The notes below the pieces were generated by a model. That model saw nothing but the letters and a program-made list of their open reading frames with translations. It was not told the DNA's origin and did no database searches. Source: Pontibacter deserti (lineage in GTDB: Bacteria > Bacteroidota > Bacteroidia > Cytophagales > Hymenobacteraceae). From it: DNA of 64,000 nucleotides. The translations under genes were made by a program, and so were the position numbers. Location: contig NZ_JALPRS010000001.1 of assembly GCF_023630255.1 (NCBI RefSeq), positions 496,001 through 560,000 on the forward strand, read 5' to 3'. How positions within the stretch are numbered: position 1 is the first letter of the stretch; every line of letters starts with the position of its first letter. Below are positions 17,501-26,601 of the stretch, in pieces.

Positions 17501-17650
17501 CAATTTATACTTATCTTTTTCTCTTCAGGACAGCATAATTAATTAAAACTATAAATAATTAACTGTCATTGGTAAAGCAGCCTATCCAAAATTATTTATT
17601 CTGACTTCTGTCCTCAAAACTTTATCTTCGCTGAATAAAACCATCTCCCT

Positions 17651-19567
17651 TTGCCGGACATTCATCACATACTTAAAACGTACTGGGGCTACGACCAATT
17701 CAGGCCGTTACAGGAAGATATTGTGCAGTCTGTGCTGGATGGGAAAGATACGCTGGCGTTGTTACCCACGGGGGGAGGAAAATCAATCTGCTTCCAGGTG
17801 CCGGCCATGGCAATGGAGGGGATTTGCCTGGTGATTACCCCGCTGATTGCGCTGATGAAAGACCAGGTAACCCAACTTAAGAAACGGGATATTCCGGCAG
17901 TAGCAATTTACTCCGGCATGAACCGTCGTGAAATTGATATTGCACTCGATAACTGTGTGTATGGCAACATAAAGTTTCTATACTTGTCCCCGGAGCGCCT
18001 GCTGACGGAAATTTTTCTGGAACGGGTAAAACGCATGAAGGTAAACCTGCTGGCCGTAGACGAAGCACATTGTATTTCGCAGTGGGGATACGATTTCAGG
18101 CCGCCATACTTACAGTTGGCACAGCTACGCGAGCTTTTACCAAAAGTGCCTGTACTGGCGCTTACTGCAACGGCTACGGAGCATGTTCGGCAGGATATAC
18201 AGCAAAAACTTAATTTCAGGCAACAGAACATATTTGTAAAAAGCTTTGCCCGTGCTAATCTGTCTTACTCCTGCCTTTACACCGAGGATAAAGTAGGGCG
18301 GTTACTGGAAATACTGCAGCGCATGCCAGGACAAAGCATCGTGTATGTGCGCAGCCGCAAGCAAACCGTAGAGTTAGCAAGATTTTTACAAAGCAGGCAG
18401 ATCTCAGCAGCTGCCTACCATGCCGGGCTAAAGTTTGAAGAGCGCGGCGCTGCACAGCAAGCCTGGATAGATGATAAAGTGCGGGTTATGGTAGCAACCA
18501 ATGCATTCGGAATGGGAATAGACAAACCTGATGTACGGCTAGTGGTGCACCTCGACCTGCCTGAAAGTTTGGAAGCTTATTACCAGGAAGCCGGCCGTGC
18601 CGGGCGCGATGAAAAGTATAGCTATGCCGTTATACTTTACGGACCCAGCGATGTAGCAGACCTGCATAAGAAAGTAGAAGAAGCCCATCCTCCGCTGGAG
18701 CTGATTCGGCGTGTTTATCAATGTTTGGCAAACTATTACCAGCTGGCAGTAGGCAGCGGAGCCATGAGCAGCTTCGATTTTGAACTGGCTGACTTTGCTA
18801 AGAACTATAAACTGAAGCCGCTGGAAGTACACCATGCCATTAAAAGGCTAGAAGGAGAAGGTTACCTGCAGCTTAGTGAAGGCTATTATACACCATCACG
18901 ACTTTTTATACAGCTGAATAACACTGCGCTTTATGAGTTCCAGGTAATGAACCCGGAGCACGATGCATTGTTGCGCCTTATACTTCGCATGTATGGGGGC
19001 GAGGTGTTCACCAATTTTGTGAAAATATCAGAGCGAAAAATAGCGGAATATTTAAAGAAGCCGGAGCAGGAAATACGCCGTAAATTGGAATACCTGCACA
19101 AATTACAGGTTATTATTTATGAACCACAGCACGACTCTCCGCAGCTGGTTTTTACTAAAGCCCGGCAAGACGCACTTAATCTGCCACTGAACCATAAAAA
19201 GCTGGATGAGTTACGTGCACGTGCTTTACAACAGGTAACACAAATGGGAAAGTATGTGGAGAGCAACAACCGTTGTCGTACACAATTATTACTGGCTTAT
19301 TTTAATGAGATAACTGATGCGAGCTGCCGTATCTGCGACTACTGCCTGGCGAAACGTAAAAAACAACGGCAGGAACAGGAGCTCAAAGAACTTCGCGCCA
19401 AAATAATTGCTTTGCTACAGGAAAGGACCTACTTGCCAAAAGAGCTAATACAGCAGTTTGCCCCAAAAGATACCGAAACAATTATCACTATCATCAGAGA
19501 ACTTGTAGATGTAGGGCAGCTTTCATACACCGAAGCCGGAAAGTTGGAAGCTACTGCAGTTTCATAA
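17651..19567 (+). CDS. recQ: RecQ-family ATP-dependent DNA helicase
   Basis: The 638-residue helicase shows motif I TGGGKSICFQVPA, motif II DEAHCISQWGYDFRP, the aromatic-rich loop typical of RecQ, motif VI QEAGRAGRD, and a zinc-binding cluster near 530-545 (CRTQLLLAYF...CRICDYC). The C-terminal 80 residues look like a winged helix; an HRDC domain is not seen, so it is a short RecQ. It unwinds DNA 3'-5' in recombination repair. I use the TTG at 17651: no ATG lies before the first conserved motif. It follows a candidate TATCTTCG -7 box near 17623. Confidence 0.95.
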   Translation: MPDIHHILKTYWGYDQFRPLQEDIVQSVLDGKDTLALLPTGGGKSICFQVPAMAMEGICLVITPLIALMKDQVTQLKKRDIPAVAIYSGMNRREIDIALDNCVYGNIKFLYLSPERLLTEIFLERVKRMKVNLLAVDEAHCISQWGYDFRPPYLQLAQLRELLPKVPVLALTATATEHVRQDIQQKLNFRQQNIFVKSFARANLSYSCLYTEDKVGRLLEILQRMPGQSIVYVRSRKQTVELARFLQSRQISAAAYHAGLKFEERGAAQQAWIDDKVRVMVATNAFGMGIDKPDVRLVVHLDLPESLEAYYQEAGRAGRDEKYSYAVILYGPSDVADLHKKVEEAHPPLELIRRVYQCLANYYQLAVGSGAMSSFDFELADFAKNYKLKPLEVHHAIKRLEGEGYLQLSEGYYTPSRLFIQLNNTALYEFQVMNPEHDALLRLILRMYGGEVFTNFVKISERKIAEYLKKPEQEIRRKLEYLHKLQVIIYEPQHDSPQLVFTKARQDALNLPLNHKKLDELRARALQQVTQMGKYVESNNRCRTQLLLAYFNEITDASCRICDYCLAKRKKQRQEQELKELRAKIIALLQERTYLPKELIQQFAPKDTETIITIIRELVDVGQLSYTEAGKLEATAVS

Positions 19568-19960
19568 TCTACTTCACCAATCTATCTTTTTGCAAATTTA
19601 TACTTGAGCTCTATAGTGGCTGTAACACAGCTTATATAAGTTTTCTAGAAGTATATTCTGAAATCCTATTTTTATAATTGGCTTTTCTTATGCTGCAAAA
19701 TGTACTCTTATTGTTCTAAAATTATGATTTCAACACTGTAATGTAGTGTAATATGTAAAATTCATATTTAAAAAGTATAATTATACGTCATCGAAAATTG
19801 ATGTCCTGCATTAAAAAATAATGTTTTTACTAAAAAAAATAATAAACTATAGTTGTATTAGGTAAGGTGCGTATAAATACTTAAAATACAGTAAGTTGGG
19901 TGTTAAAGCGAAATGTGAAGTATGAAGCAGAGGTAGCTATCAGGAAATAATAGTTAAGCA
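19568..19960. other. AT-rich intergenic region
   Basis: About 390 bases, strongly AT-rich, with A and T runs and the palindrome AACTATAGTT near 19846. No gene, terminator with a clear stem, or repeat family is seen. The promoter for the gene at 19961 should be here. Confidence 0.3.
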
Positions 19961-20254
19961 ATGGCAATGAGGGTAATTTTAGAAGCTCGCATTCGGGAAG
20001 AAGCAGTAGACGAAGCAAAGGTCTTTTTTCAGAAATGTATACCGGATGCACGTCTTTCTGAAGGTTGCCTTCATAGCGATGTTTTCCAGAACGAAAAAGA
20101 GCCAACTATGATGGTAATGGTAGAAGATTGGGAATCGCAGGAGCACCATAAAAAGTACCTGGATCAATGCCTTAAAAGCGGAATGCTGAAAAATCTGATT
20201 CGGTTTTTGTCCGGTCCTCCAAATTTGCGCTACTTTTATGCTATAGATGTATAA
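19961..20254 (+). CDS. ABM-type monooxygenase / quinol monooxygenase-like protein
   Basis: The 97-residue length and layout fit the antibiotic biosynthesis monooxygenase fold: first strand VILEARIREEAVDEAKVFF, central GCLHSDVFQNEKEPTMMVMVEDWES and HHKKYLDQCLKSG. Members are dimeric cofactor-free oxygenases or stress proteins, often acting on quinols. The conserved His in the EHHKKYL segment is present. It stands alone, flanked by long non-coding stretches. The substrate is unknown. Confidence 0.8.
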   Translation: MAMRVILEARIREEAVDEAKVFFQKCIPDARLSEGCLHSDVFQNEKEPTMMVMVEDWESQEHHKKYLDQCLKSGMLKNLIRFLSGPPNLRYFYAIDV

Positions 20255-20531
20255 GTGCCTGTGTTTTAATAAATTAGTATTTTAAATAGTTGTTTTTAGT
20301 TGCCCAATATTTTAAATTTATACTTGCTTTAATAAAGCTTTAAAACGAAAACAAAGTCGCTTGGTAACGGTTATAATAATAGGGTAAGATTTAAAGCGCT
20401 GGATGCAACCCTTTTATCAAAGTAAACATCTTTACATTAGAGCAAATAACACACTGTAAGCAGCCAAAGCGTCATTTAGCTTAATGAAGACATGCAGAGA
20501 TCACGTTTTAACAGGGATCATGCAGAAGATA
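20255..20531. other. Non-coding region after the ABM gene
   Basis: About 280 AT-rich bases without a credible frame. It leads directly into the pair of hairpins at 20532-20597. I see nothing else in it. Confidence 0.3.
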
Positions 20532-20563
20532 AATTCCTTTTGAGGTAGAGGGCAAAAGGAATT
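20532..20563. terminator. Hairpin AATTCCTTTTG / CAAAAGGAATT
   Basis: An 11-bp perfect inverted repeat with a 10-base loop, the first of two stacked stems between convergent genes. It lacks its own T-run, so it may be an RNA structure ahead of the true terminator. Confidence 0.5.
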
Positions 20564-20568
20564 AACGG

Positions 20569-20606
20569 GTACAACCACCAGTATACAGTGGTTGTACTTC
20601 GTTTTT
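20569..20606 (+). terminator. Terminator GTACAACCAC / GTGGTTGTAC
   Basis: A 10-bp perfect inverted repeat followed by TTCGTTTTT. It lies between the convergent ABM and GNAT genes, 5 bases after another perfect hairpin. Confidence 0.65.
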
Positions 20607-20642
20607 AAATACTTTCCCCTCCTATTTGTATGAGCAGTATAC

Positions 20643-21107
20643 TTACTTCAGCACCTTTACCATATGTTGAGTGACAGGTGTGAAGCCCTGGCTCTCCCAG
20701 AATCTCAACGCATCAGGGTTATTTACGGATACCTGCAGTTCAACATGATCTGCACCTTTATCCTGGAGCCATTTAAGCGCTGCATCAAATAATGCTTTTC
20801 CTATTCCCTGGTTGCGGTAAGCCTTCTTAATGACAGTTTCAGCGATGTATCCTTTCCGGTTCAATTCAAATCCATTAACCCCCTGCCGCAGAATACAAAT
20901 GATCATTCCTACCCATTCGCCTTGCTTTTCAAATACAAGTACTTGCGTGTTTCTTTCCCGGATGCGGTTCAGGAGTTCGGCTTTCAGAGGCTTTTCGTGG
21001 TTTGGTTTACATCTAAAAACCTTATGATGGCTTTGGTGGTGGTGCATCAGTTCGAGCCACAACGGGAAAAGCTCGTCAATATCCTCCGGTGTTGCTTCAA
21101 CAATCAT
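20643..21107 (-). CDS. GNAT-family N-acetyltransferase
   Basis: The 154-residue protein has the GNAT core: a KGYIAETVIKKAYRNQGIGKALFDAAL segment carrying the acetyl-CoA-binding R/Q-x-x-G-x-G/A motif, followed by HVELQVSVNNPDALRFWESQGF, the usual strand and C-terminal motif. The acceptor substrate cannot be inferred. It stands upstream of nothing on its strand, and a HAD gene lies 46 bases on the 5' side. Confidence 0.9.
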   Translation of the reverse strand: MIVEATPEDIDELFPLWLELMHHHQSHHKVFRCKPNHEKPLKAELLNRIRERNTQVLVFEKQGEWVGMIICILRQGVNGFELNRKGYIAETVIKKAYRNQGIGKALFDAALKWLQDKGADHVELQVSVNNPDALRFWESQGFTPVTQHMVKVLK

Positions 21108-21153
21108 AATCTGGTAAGCTTTTCTGTAACTGTATTATACTTGAGTTAGTCTG

Positions 21154-21783
21154 CTAAAATAGTTTCTGAAGATCGGAGGGGCTTTGCAGGTAGGCACTGT
21201 AGGTAGGCACATGACCAAAACCATAACCAGCAAAAATAAATGGTACACCGGCTACAACACTAGCCTGGTAATCGCCTTTGGTGTCGCCCACATAAACCGG
21301 TTGTTGCAGTTTATTTCTTTTAATAATATCCTTCAGATTTTCGCCTTTCGGGTTGCCGGTTCTGCCAGAGCATTCGTGGTCCTTGAACAGGTAGGCCATG
21401 TTGTTGAATTCATAAAAAGCTTCTATGTAGCCATCTTGGCAGTTGCTTACTATAAACAATTTATACTTGTCGTGCAGGTACTCCAGGGAGTCTTTTATGC
21501 CGCTGAACAGCTTGCCTCCATACTTCTGCAGGTGCTGCATTTCCTCACGCCCGCTTATCTCCATCAGTTCTTTTTTCTGGGCCTCCGTCAGATCCGGAAA
21601 GAACTTATTATAGATCAGGTCGTGCTGCATGCCAGCTACGGAGCGTATATCTTCCTGTGTTATTTCCTGTATCTCAAAATCAACCTGTTTCCGGGCAGCT
21701 TCCCAGGCGCGGGCTACGGTGGCAGTTGCATCCCAAAGGGTGCCGTCGAGGTCAAATATCAGGCTGTCGGTTTGTTGGTTCAT
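21154..21783 (-). CDS. HAD-family hydrolase (phosphoglycolate phosphatase-like)
   Basis: Starting at 21783 (MNQQTDSLIF) puts motif I DLDGTLWD at residues 11-18, as usual; the longer frame adds 27 unlikely residues. Motif II is FIVSNCQDG and motif III/IV KGENLKDIIKR...VYVGDTKGDYQAS. The cap is helical, subfamily IA. This type often removes phosphate from small metabolites such as phosphoglycolate, but the substrate is not proven. It starts 7 bases after the preceding NTF2-like gene, suggesting one transcript. Confidence 0.88.
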   Translation of the reverse strand: MNQQTDSLIFDLDGTLWDATATVARAWEAARKQVDFEIQEITQEDIRSVAGMQHDLIYNKFFPDLTEAQKKELMEISGREEMQHLQKYGGKLFSGIKDSLEYLHDKYKLFIVSNCQDGYIEAFYEFNNMAYLFKDHECSGRTGNPKGENLKDIIKRNKLQQPVYVGDTKGDYQASVVAGVPFIFAGYGFGHVPTYSAYLQSPSDLQKLF

Positions 21784-21790
21784 AATTGGG

Positions 21791-22216
21791 TTACTTTGTT
21801 TCAGGGTCAGGGTAAATAAAGGTAACTTCGTAGATTTTGCCCTCCCGTATGCGATACACGGCAATAGCTTCTATACGTGGCTTGTTTTTATCGGTCTGCA
21901 CACGTTCATGGTCTATCACCACGTTACCCGATACAATTCTGTTTACAAGTTCACAGTGCAGGTCAGGAGTATCTGCAAATTTCTGTCCGTAGCGTTTCCG
22001 CATCTCGTCGAGGCCCTGGTAACTAAGCGCGCCCGGCTGGCGGTAAATCTTCACATCATCAGTATAAGCCTTCAGAAAAGTATCTATGTCGCGGTTGTTA
22101 TAAGCTTGCAATTGTAGCGTGGCAGGTGCTTCTATGCCTGTAGTTTTAGGAGTAACCTGTGCGTTAGAAGTGTAGGCAGCCATAAGCAGAAGTATAGGTA
22201 AAAAGTATAGTTTCAT
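21791..22216 (-). CDS. Secreted NTF2-like (SnoaL-type) protein
   Basis: From the ATG at 22216 the protein has a signal peptide ending in AAYTSNAQ and a single NTF2-like domain: LQLQAYNNRDIDTFLKAYTDDVKIYRQPG, then ELVNRIVSGNVVIDHERV and AVYRIREGKIYEVTFIY. Such domains bind or isomerise small molecules, and exported versions in Bacteroidota are of unknown role. The longer frame from 22273 would bury the signal peptide. Confidence 0.82.
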   Translation of the reverse strand: MKLYFLPILLLMAAYTSNAQVTPKTTGIEAPATLQLQAYNNRDIDTFLKAYTDDVKIYRQPGALSYQGLDEMRKRYGQKFADTPDLHCELVNRIVSGNVVIDHERVQTDKNKPRIEAIAVYRIREGKIYEVTFIYPDPETK

Positions 22217-22266
22217 GCTCCAAGCTAGGCAATTTTCTCTAAATCCTGAAGCTGTAGTGCCCGTAT

Positions 22267-22902
22267 ATGGCACTTATGTTAGAAGAATTGATCATACGTA
22301 CCCTTTGCGATACCTTACCGGCCACACCTTCGGATGCTCTGTTTTTATTCGGACAGACGGAAGACAACCAGGAAGCTGCCTTTGCAGCTGCTAAGTTATT
22401 ATTACAGGATAAGCATACTTACAGGGTACTTTTTCTGGGAACTAAGCCTATGAGCGGTTATCCCGGCGGAGCCAACTGGAAAGAAACCATGATGGCACTA
22501 GGCATGCCAGAAGATAAACTGGAGCTCATTTTACCTTTACCTGCCAATACCAAGTTGCTGCATACTGGCATTGAAGCCAATTCTATGGTAAAGCACGCAA
22601 AGGAGCAGGGCTACAGAAAAGTGATAGTTACGGCAGCGCCTTTTCAGCAACCGCGGGCAGTAATGGCAGCAGTTACAGCAGCTATACGATTATATCCTGA
22701 ATTACAGATTTATAGTTTGCCGGGCAAGCCGTTGCCGTGGCAGGAGGTTGCCGTACACTCACAAGGCAAAACTGAAAGTACGCGGGCAGGCCTTATTGCC
22801 GGTGAGATGAAGCGCATAGCTAAGTATACTGAGCAAGGCGACCTGGCAACTGTGCAGGAAGTGTTGGACTACCTGAACCGCCGCGATGTAGCAGAACTAT
22901 AA
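22267..22902 (+). CDS. YdcF/DUF218-like domain protein
   Basis: The 211-residue protein is mostly alpha/beta. Segments ALFLFGQTEDNQEAAFAAAKLLL, EANSMVKHAKEQGYRKVIVTAAPFQQPRAVMAAV and the late AGEMKRIAKY fit the DUF218 fold of YdcF/SanA/ElyC proteins. No membrane helix is present, so it is a cytosolic YdcF-type member. The molecular role of this family is poorly defined. It is divergent from the NTF2-like gene with about 50 bases between starts. Confidence 0.6.
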   Translation: MALMLEELIIRTLCDTLPATPSDALFLFGQTEDNQEAAFAAAKLLLQDKHTYRVLFLGTKPMSGYPGGANWKETMMALGMPEDKLELILPLPANTKLLHTGIEANSMVKHAKEQGYRKVIVTAAPFQQPRAVMAAVTAAIRLYPELQIYSLPGKPLPWQEVAVHSQGKTESTRAGLIAGEMKRIAKYTEQGDLATVQEVLDYLNRRDVAEL

Positions 22903-22908
22903 CAAGTA

Positions 22909-23175
22909 CTAGGGTTCCGGTGCAGTTAGTGTTTGTTTTACCAGCAACTTATTTACTGTTAACTTATTTATTTCCAGCTCATCTATACTTAGTTTACAGA
23001 CCCTGGAGCCCCCGACTGCCAGCCTTCCGATAGCTATAGTTCCGATGGCTAAGGCACCAACGGCCAGCGCCCCGCAGGCAAATGCCCCGATGGCCAGAGC
23101 ACCTGACGATACGGCTCCTGCAGCCGCACGTTTTATAGCGAAGCTTTCTGCAAATGTTCTCGCAATTTTTGACAT
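22909..23175 (-). CDS. Small protein with five-residue hydrophobic repeats
   Basis: An 88-residue protein whose middle (about 17-55) repeats A(I/V/C)GA(L/F) every five residues: GALAIGAFACGALAVGALAIG, then TIAIGRLAVGG. A second five-residue pattern follows (CKLSIDELEINKLTVNKLLV). Period five with alternating small and bulky residues is the mark of a pentapeptide-repeat beta-helix, here unusually Ala/Gly rich. No function is known. It is convergent with the YdcF-like gene with 6 bases between stops. Confidence 0.65.
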   Translation of the reverse strand: MSKIARTFAESFAIKRAAAGAVSSGALAIGAFACGALAVGALAIGTIAIGRLAVGGSRVCKLSIDELEINKLTVNKLLVKQTLTAPEP

Positions 23176-23287
23176 GGCTATAGTTGTTAGTAGTACTGTT
23201 GAACTATAGCTAACGTATTGATAAGGCAGAAGTTAAGCGATTTAGTGGCCAGCTCTGGGAGCAGGGTAAGCAGCCTCTGCTACGCGA

Positions 23288-23671
23288 TTATTCTTCTTCG
23301 TAAAACTGGATCAGGGCACCGAAGTAGGCTTCTTCCCATCCTTCTACAATGTCGTTATAATCCTGGTTAGGTATGTTGGTGTGGCGCAGCTCAGCCGAGG
23401 TGCCATACTTGTGCGGGTGCAGCTTTATAGTTACAACAGATGGTTCTTCCTGCTCCCCGAAATACCACTCTTGCACAATCTTTTTACCTTCTTCAAACTC
23501 CAGGTTCTTGCCAACTATACTTCCTTCAAACAACGAGAACTCAGAGCCGGGCTCTGTGCTCATTTCGGCTTCCTCGCCGGTCCAGGCTTGCAGTGTGAGC
23601 GGGTTAGTTAGGGCAGCATACACCAGTTCGGGCTCAGCCGGGATGATAAAGTATTTCTTATAGTCTTTCAT
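23288..23671 (-). CDS. SRPBCC (AHSA1-like) START-fold protein
   Basis: From the ATG at 23671 (MKDYKKYFIIPAEPE) this 127-residue protein follows the AHSA1/START pattern: FIIPAEPELVYAALTNPLTLQAWTGEEAEM, GSIVGKNLEFEEGKKIVQEWYFG, and a terminal helix YNDIVEGWEEAYFGALIQFYEE. These proteins bind hydrophobic ligands or help Hsp90-like chaperones; the ligand is unknown. It lies 7 bases after the VF530 gene on the same strand. Confidence 0.85.
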   Translation of the reverse strand: MKDYKKYFIIPAEPELVYAALTNPLTLQAWTGEEAEMSTEPGSEFSLFEGSIVGKNLEFEEGKKIVQEWYFGEQEEPSVVTIKLHPHKYGTSAELRHTNIPNQDYNDIVEGWEEAYFGALIQFYEEE

Positions 23672-23678
23672 GCGGAGG

Positions 23679-23900
23679 TTATTTTTTGGCAAACGTGCGG
23701 ATGTACAGATCTTCTACTTTCTGGCGAGCCCAGGGGGTTTTACGCAGAAACTTCAGGCTGGAGTTTATACTTGGGTTGTTGTTAAAGCTGTTGATATTGA
23801 TCTTATAGCCCAGCTCATCCCAGCCATAATAATCAACTAACTGTACCAGTATGCGCTCCAGCGTTTTGCCGTGCAGGGGGTTGTTTTTCTGTTCTTCCAT
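23679..23900 (-). CDS. VF530-family DNA-binding protein
   Basis: Starting at 23900 ([11 protein letters not shown]) gives 73 residues that fit VF530 well: [25 protein letters not shown], then IKCF-like region [33 protein letters not shown]. The family is small, helical and annotated as DNA-binding from structure; its cellular job is unclear. It leads a two-gene unit with the SRPBCC gene. Confidence 0.88.
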   Translation of the reverse strand: MEEQKNNPLHGKTLERILVQLVDYYGWDELGYKININSFNNNPSINSSLKFLRKTPWARQKVEDLYIRTFAKK

Positions 23901-23985
23901 GTGTGTAATGCAGCCCAAAGGTACATAAAACATACGTATACCTGGTTTCTGGTTATACCTATACTTTAGTAAGACAAGTATACTT

Positions 23986-24981
23986 CTACGTTAAGTTTAA
24001 GGCTATTTCGTTTTCCAGCTTTTGTCCGTTCTCAAACTGGTCGAGGCTCCGGAAGGTAGTGGTGGCAATTTCCTGCAGGGCTTCTCTGGTAAAAAAGCCC
24101 TGGTGTGCAGTGATCAGTACATTCGGGAAGGTCATCAGCCGTGCTATCAGGTCATCGAGTATTACTTTTTCCGAGAGGTCCTTAAAAAAGAGGTGCTCTT
24201 CCTGTTCATATACATCTATGCCAAGGTAACCGAGTTTTCCGGTTTTAAGTGCTTTTATTACATCTTTGGTGCTTATCACTGCGCCTCGGCTGGTATTGAT
24301 AAGCATAGCCCCGGTCTTCATTTTAGCAAGCGCTGCTTTATCTATCAGGTGGCGGGTTTCGGGGGTAAGCGGGCAGTGCAGCGAGATGATATCGCTTTGC
24401 TGCAGCAATTCATCCAGTGAAGTATAAATTACTCCATATTGCTTCAACTCCTCAAAAGGGGCAATATCAAAGGCCAACACTTTACAGCCAAAACCCAGCA
24501 TGATATGGCAAAAGCAGTTACCAATTTTACCTGTGCCGATAACGCCAACAGTTTTGCCAAACAGGTTAAAGCCAAGCAGCTTTTCCAGGGAAAAATTGCT
24601 TTCGCGCACACGGTTATAGGCTTTATGAGTTTTGCGGTTTAGGGTAAGTATAAGGGCAACGGCATGTTCGGCTACTGCCTGCGGCGAGTAAGCAGGCACC
24701 CGCACCACTTTTATATGGTTTGCTGCAGCGGCGTGCAGGTCTATGTTGTTAAAGCCTGCACTGCGTAATGCAATTAGTTTTACGCCACATCTGGCCAGCT
24801 CTTCCATCGTGTGCTTATCAGCTTTGTCGTTCACAAATAAACAGATAGCATCAAAAGCTTCGGCCATTTTTACAGTGGCGGCAGTCAGTGGCTCGTTGAA
24901 ATAGGTTAGATTATGCCCGGTATTATACTTGTCCAGGTACTCCTGATCGTATTGGCGGGTACTGAAAACAGCTACTTTCAT
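23986..24981 (-). CDS. ldhA: D-2-hydroxyacid dehydrogenase (D-lactate dehydrogenase type)
   Basis: The 331-residue protein has the NAD-binding signature [14 protein letters not shown] and the substrate/catalytic residues of the family: Arg in NTSRGAV, the Glu in [10 protein letters not shown] and the His in ITAHQGFFT. The opening [16 protein letters not shown] and the [10 protein letters not shown] region match fermentative LdhA, which reduces pyruvate to D-lactate. It is a single gene, with a divergent MDR gene upstream. Confidence 0.92.
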   Translation of the reverse strand: MKVAVFSTRQYDQEYLDKYNTGHNLTYFNEPLTAATVKMAEAFDAICLFVNDKADKHTMEELARCGVKLIALRSAGFNNIDLHAAAANHIKVVRVPAYSPQAVAEHAVALILTLNRKTHKAYNRVRESNFSLEKLLGFNLFGKTVGVIGTGKIGNCFCHIMLGFGCKVLAFDIAPFEELKQYGVIYTSLDELLQQSDIISLHCPLTPETRHLIDKAALAKMKTGAMLINTSRGAVISTKDVIKALKTGKLGYLGIDVYEQEEHLFFKDLSEKVILDDLIARLMTFPNVLITAHQGFFTREALQEIATTTFRSLDQFENGQKLENEIALNLT

Positions 24982-25105
24982 AGGCAGCGTTATAAGGTTC
25001 CGGAACTATAGTTAACGTGAGCTGCGGATTAAGGCTTTACTATAACCTTTTTATATTAACTTGAGTTTTACAAAGTTGTAATTGTATTTATACTTATCTG
25101 TAACG

Positions 25106-26050
25106 ATGAAAGCATACGTAGTGAATGAACCCGGCGGACCAGAAAGCCTGCAGCTAACGGAGCTGGAAAAGCCAACTATTAAGGACAACGAAGTACTGGT
25201 AAAGGTAAGAGCAGTTAGCATAAACCCGGTAGATACCAAAACCCGCGAAGGAAAAGCTCTATTTAACACCTTAAAAGAAACAGCACCTGTTATACCTGGC
25301 TGGGACATTTCGGGGGAAGTGGTAGAAGCAGGAAAGGATGTAACATATTTTAAGCCTGGCGATGAAGTTTTCGGGATGGTAAATTTTCCGGGGCATGGCA
25401 GAGCCTATGCTGAGTATGTAGCAGCACCTGAAGCGCACCTGGCACATAAGCCCGAAAACATACCTCACCACGAAGCTGCCGCCGCTACTTTGGCTGCACT
25501 TACAGCCTGGCAGGTATTGGTAAACGAAGCCGATATACAACCAGGACAGCGTGTGCTTATACATGCCGCAGCAGGGGGCGTGGGTCATTTTGCCGTACAG
25601 ATCGCTAAATATTTTAAAGCCTTTGTGATCGGTACCGCCTCTGCCGAGAATCATGATTTTATCCGGAACATGGGCGCCGACGAGCAAATAGATTATAATG
25701 AGTATAAGGTAGAGGATGTAGTGATGGATGTGGACCTGGTGCTTGACTCGCTGGGAGAAGAGAACACCCGCCGCTCTTTAAACTGCCTGAAAGATGGTGG
25801 TAAGATCATATCTATACTTGGCGGAGCGAAGGAGGCTGTGCAGGAAGAAGCAAAAAAACGCAACATAGAAGCTAGAAGTTACCTGGTGCACTCCAGCGGA
25901 GAAGACCAGGCTAAAATTGCCGACCTGCTAAGCCAGGGAAGACTGACTGCACACGTATCGCATGTGTATGATTTTGAGGATATGGCCAAAGCCCACGAGC
26001 AGGTAGAAACCCATAAAACCCGCGGCAAAGTAGTAGTACACGTTAGCTAA
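25106..26050 (+). CDS. NADP-dependent MDR oxidoreductase (quinone oxidoreductase-like)
   Basis: The 314 residues from the ATG at 25106 (MKAYVVNEPGGPESL) match zinc-less medium-chain reductases: GroES-like N-terminal half, then the NADPH-binding stretch VLIHAAAGGVGHFAVQIAK and TGTASAEN-type loop. No catalytic zinc cysteines are present, as in quinone or enone reductases. The substrate is uncertain. A DinB-family gene follows after 23 bases. Confidence 0.9.
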   Translation: MKAYVVNEPGGPESLQLTELEKPTIKDNEVLVKVRAVSINPVDTKTREGKALFNTLKETAPVIPGWDISGEVVEAGKDVTYFKPGDEVFGMVNFPGHGRAYAEYVAAPEAHLAHKPENIPHHEAAAATLAALTAWQVLVNEADIQPGQRVLIHAAAGGVGHFAVQIAKYFKAFVIGTASAENHDFIRNMGADEQIDYNEYKVEDVVMDVDLVLDSLGEENTRRSLNCLKDGGKIISILGGAKEAVQEEAKKRNIEARSYLVHSSGEDQAKIADLLSQGRLTAHVSHVYDFEDMAKAHEQVETHKTRGKVVVHVS

Positions 26051-26073
26051 AAACCAACTATAAATACTGTACC

Positions 26074-26595
26074 ATGACACAAACCAAAAACCTGGAAGTA
26101 TGGCTGCGAGGACCGCTGCCTGATGTGCCTGCTTTGCTGCAACCGGTGGCCCATGCTTTGCTGCAAGCCCGCGAAGAAGTAGAGAATTTTATGCGCGATG
26201 TACCGGAAGATTTGATCTGGGAACGGCCAGCCGGTGTGGCGTCGGTGGGGTATCATCTGCAGCACCTGGTTGGCATCCTCGACAGGTTACTGACCTACGC
26301 CCGCGGCGAAGCACTGACCGAAGAGCAACTGGCCTACCTATACGCCGAAGGAAAACCTACCAAAGCAACAGCGCAGGAACTGGTGCAGCAATACCATGAA
26401 GAAGTTGATAAGGCCCTGGAGCAAATAAGGAAAACCGAAGAGCAAACCTTAACGGAAGTGCGCAGGGTAGGGCGTTCGCAGGTGGAGTCTACGGTTATAG
26501 GGTTGCTGTTTCATGCGGCAGAGCATAGCATGCGGCATATAGGCCAGCTGCTGGTAACAGCACGGGTGCTGCGCGGTCAGGCTTACGAAGTATAG
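26074..26595 (+). CDS. DinB-like metal-dependent four-helix protein
   Basis: The 173-residue helical protein has the DinB/YfiT metal-ligand pattern: one His in GYHLQHLVGILDRLLTYARG and a pair later in FHAAEHSMRHIGQL. Such proteins act as metal-dependent thiol transferases (for example with bacillithiol) or are of unknown function. It follows the MDR gene and is convergent with the SRPBCC gene, 6 bases apart. Confidence 0.85.
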   Translation: MTQTKNLEVWLRGPLPDVPALLQPVAHALLQAREEVENFMRDVPEDLIWERPAGVASVGYHLQHLVGILDRLLTYARGEALTEEQLAYLYAEGKPTKATAQELVQQYHEEVDKALEQIRKTEEQTLTEVRRVGRSQVESTVIGLLFHAAEHSMRHIGQLLVTARVLRGQAYEV

Positions 26596-26601
26596 CTTTG
26601 G

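Noticed and set aside
21184..21819. A 211-codon plus-strand frame
   Set aside because: It is antisense to a HAD hydrolase with all motifs in place; composition is that of a shadow frame.
23041..23160. A short-period DNA repeat suspected as a CRISPR-like array
   Set aside because: The repeat is the coding image of five-residue protein repeats; units are about 15 bases with no spacers.
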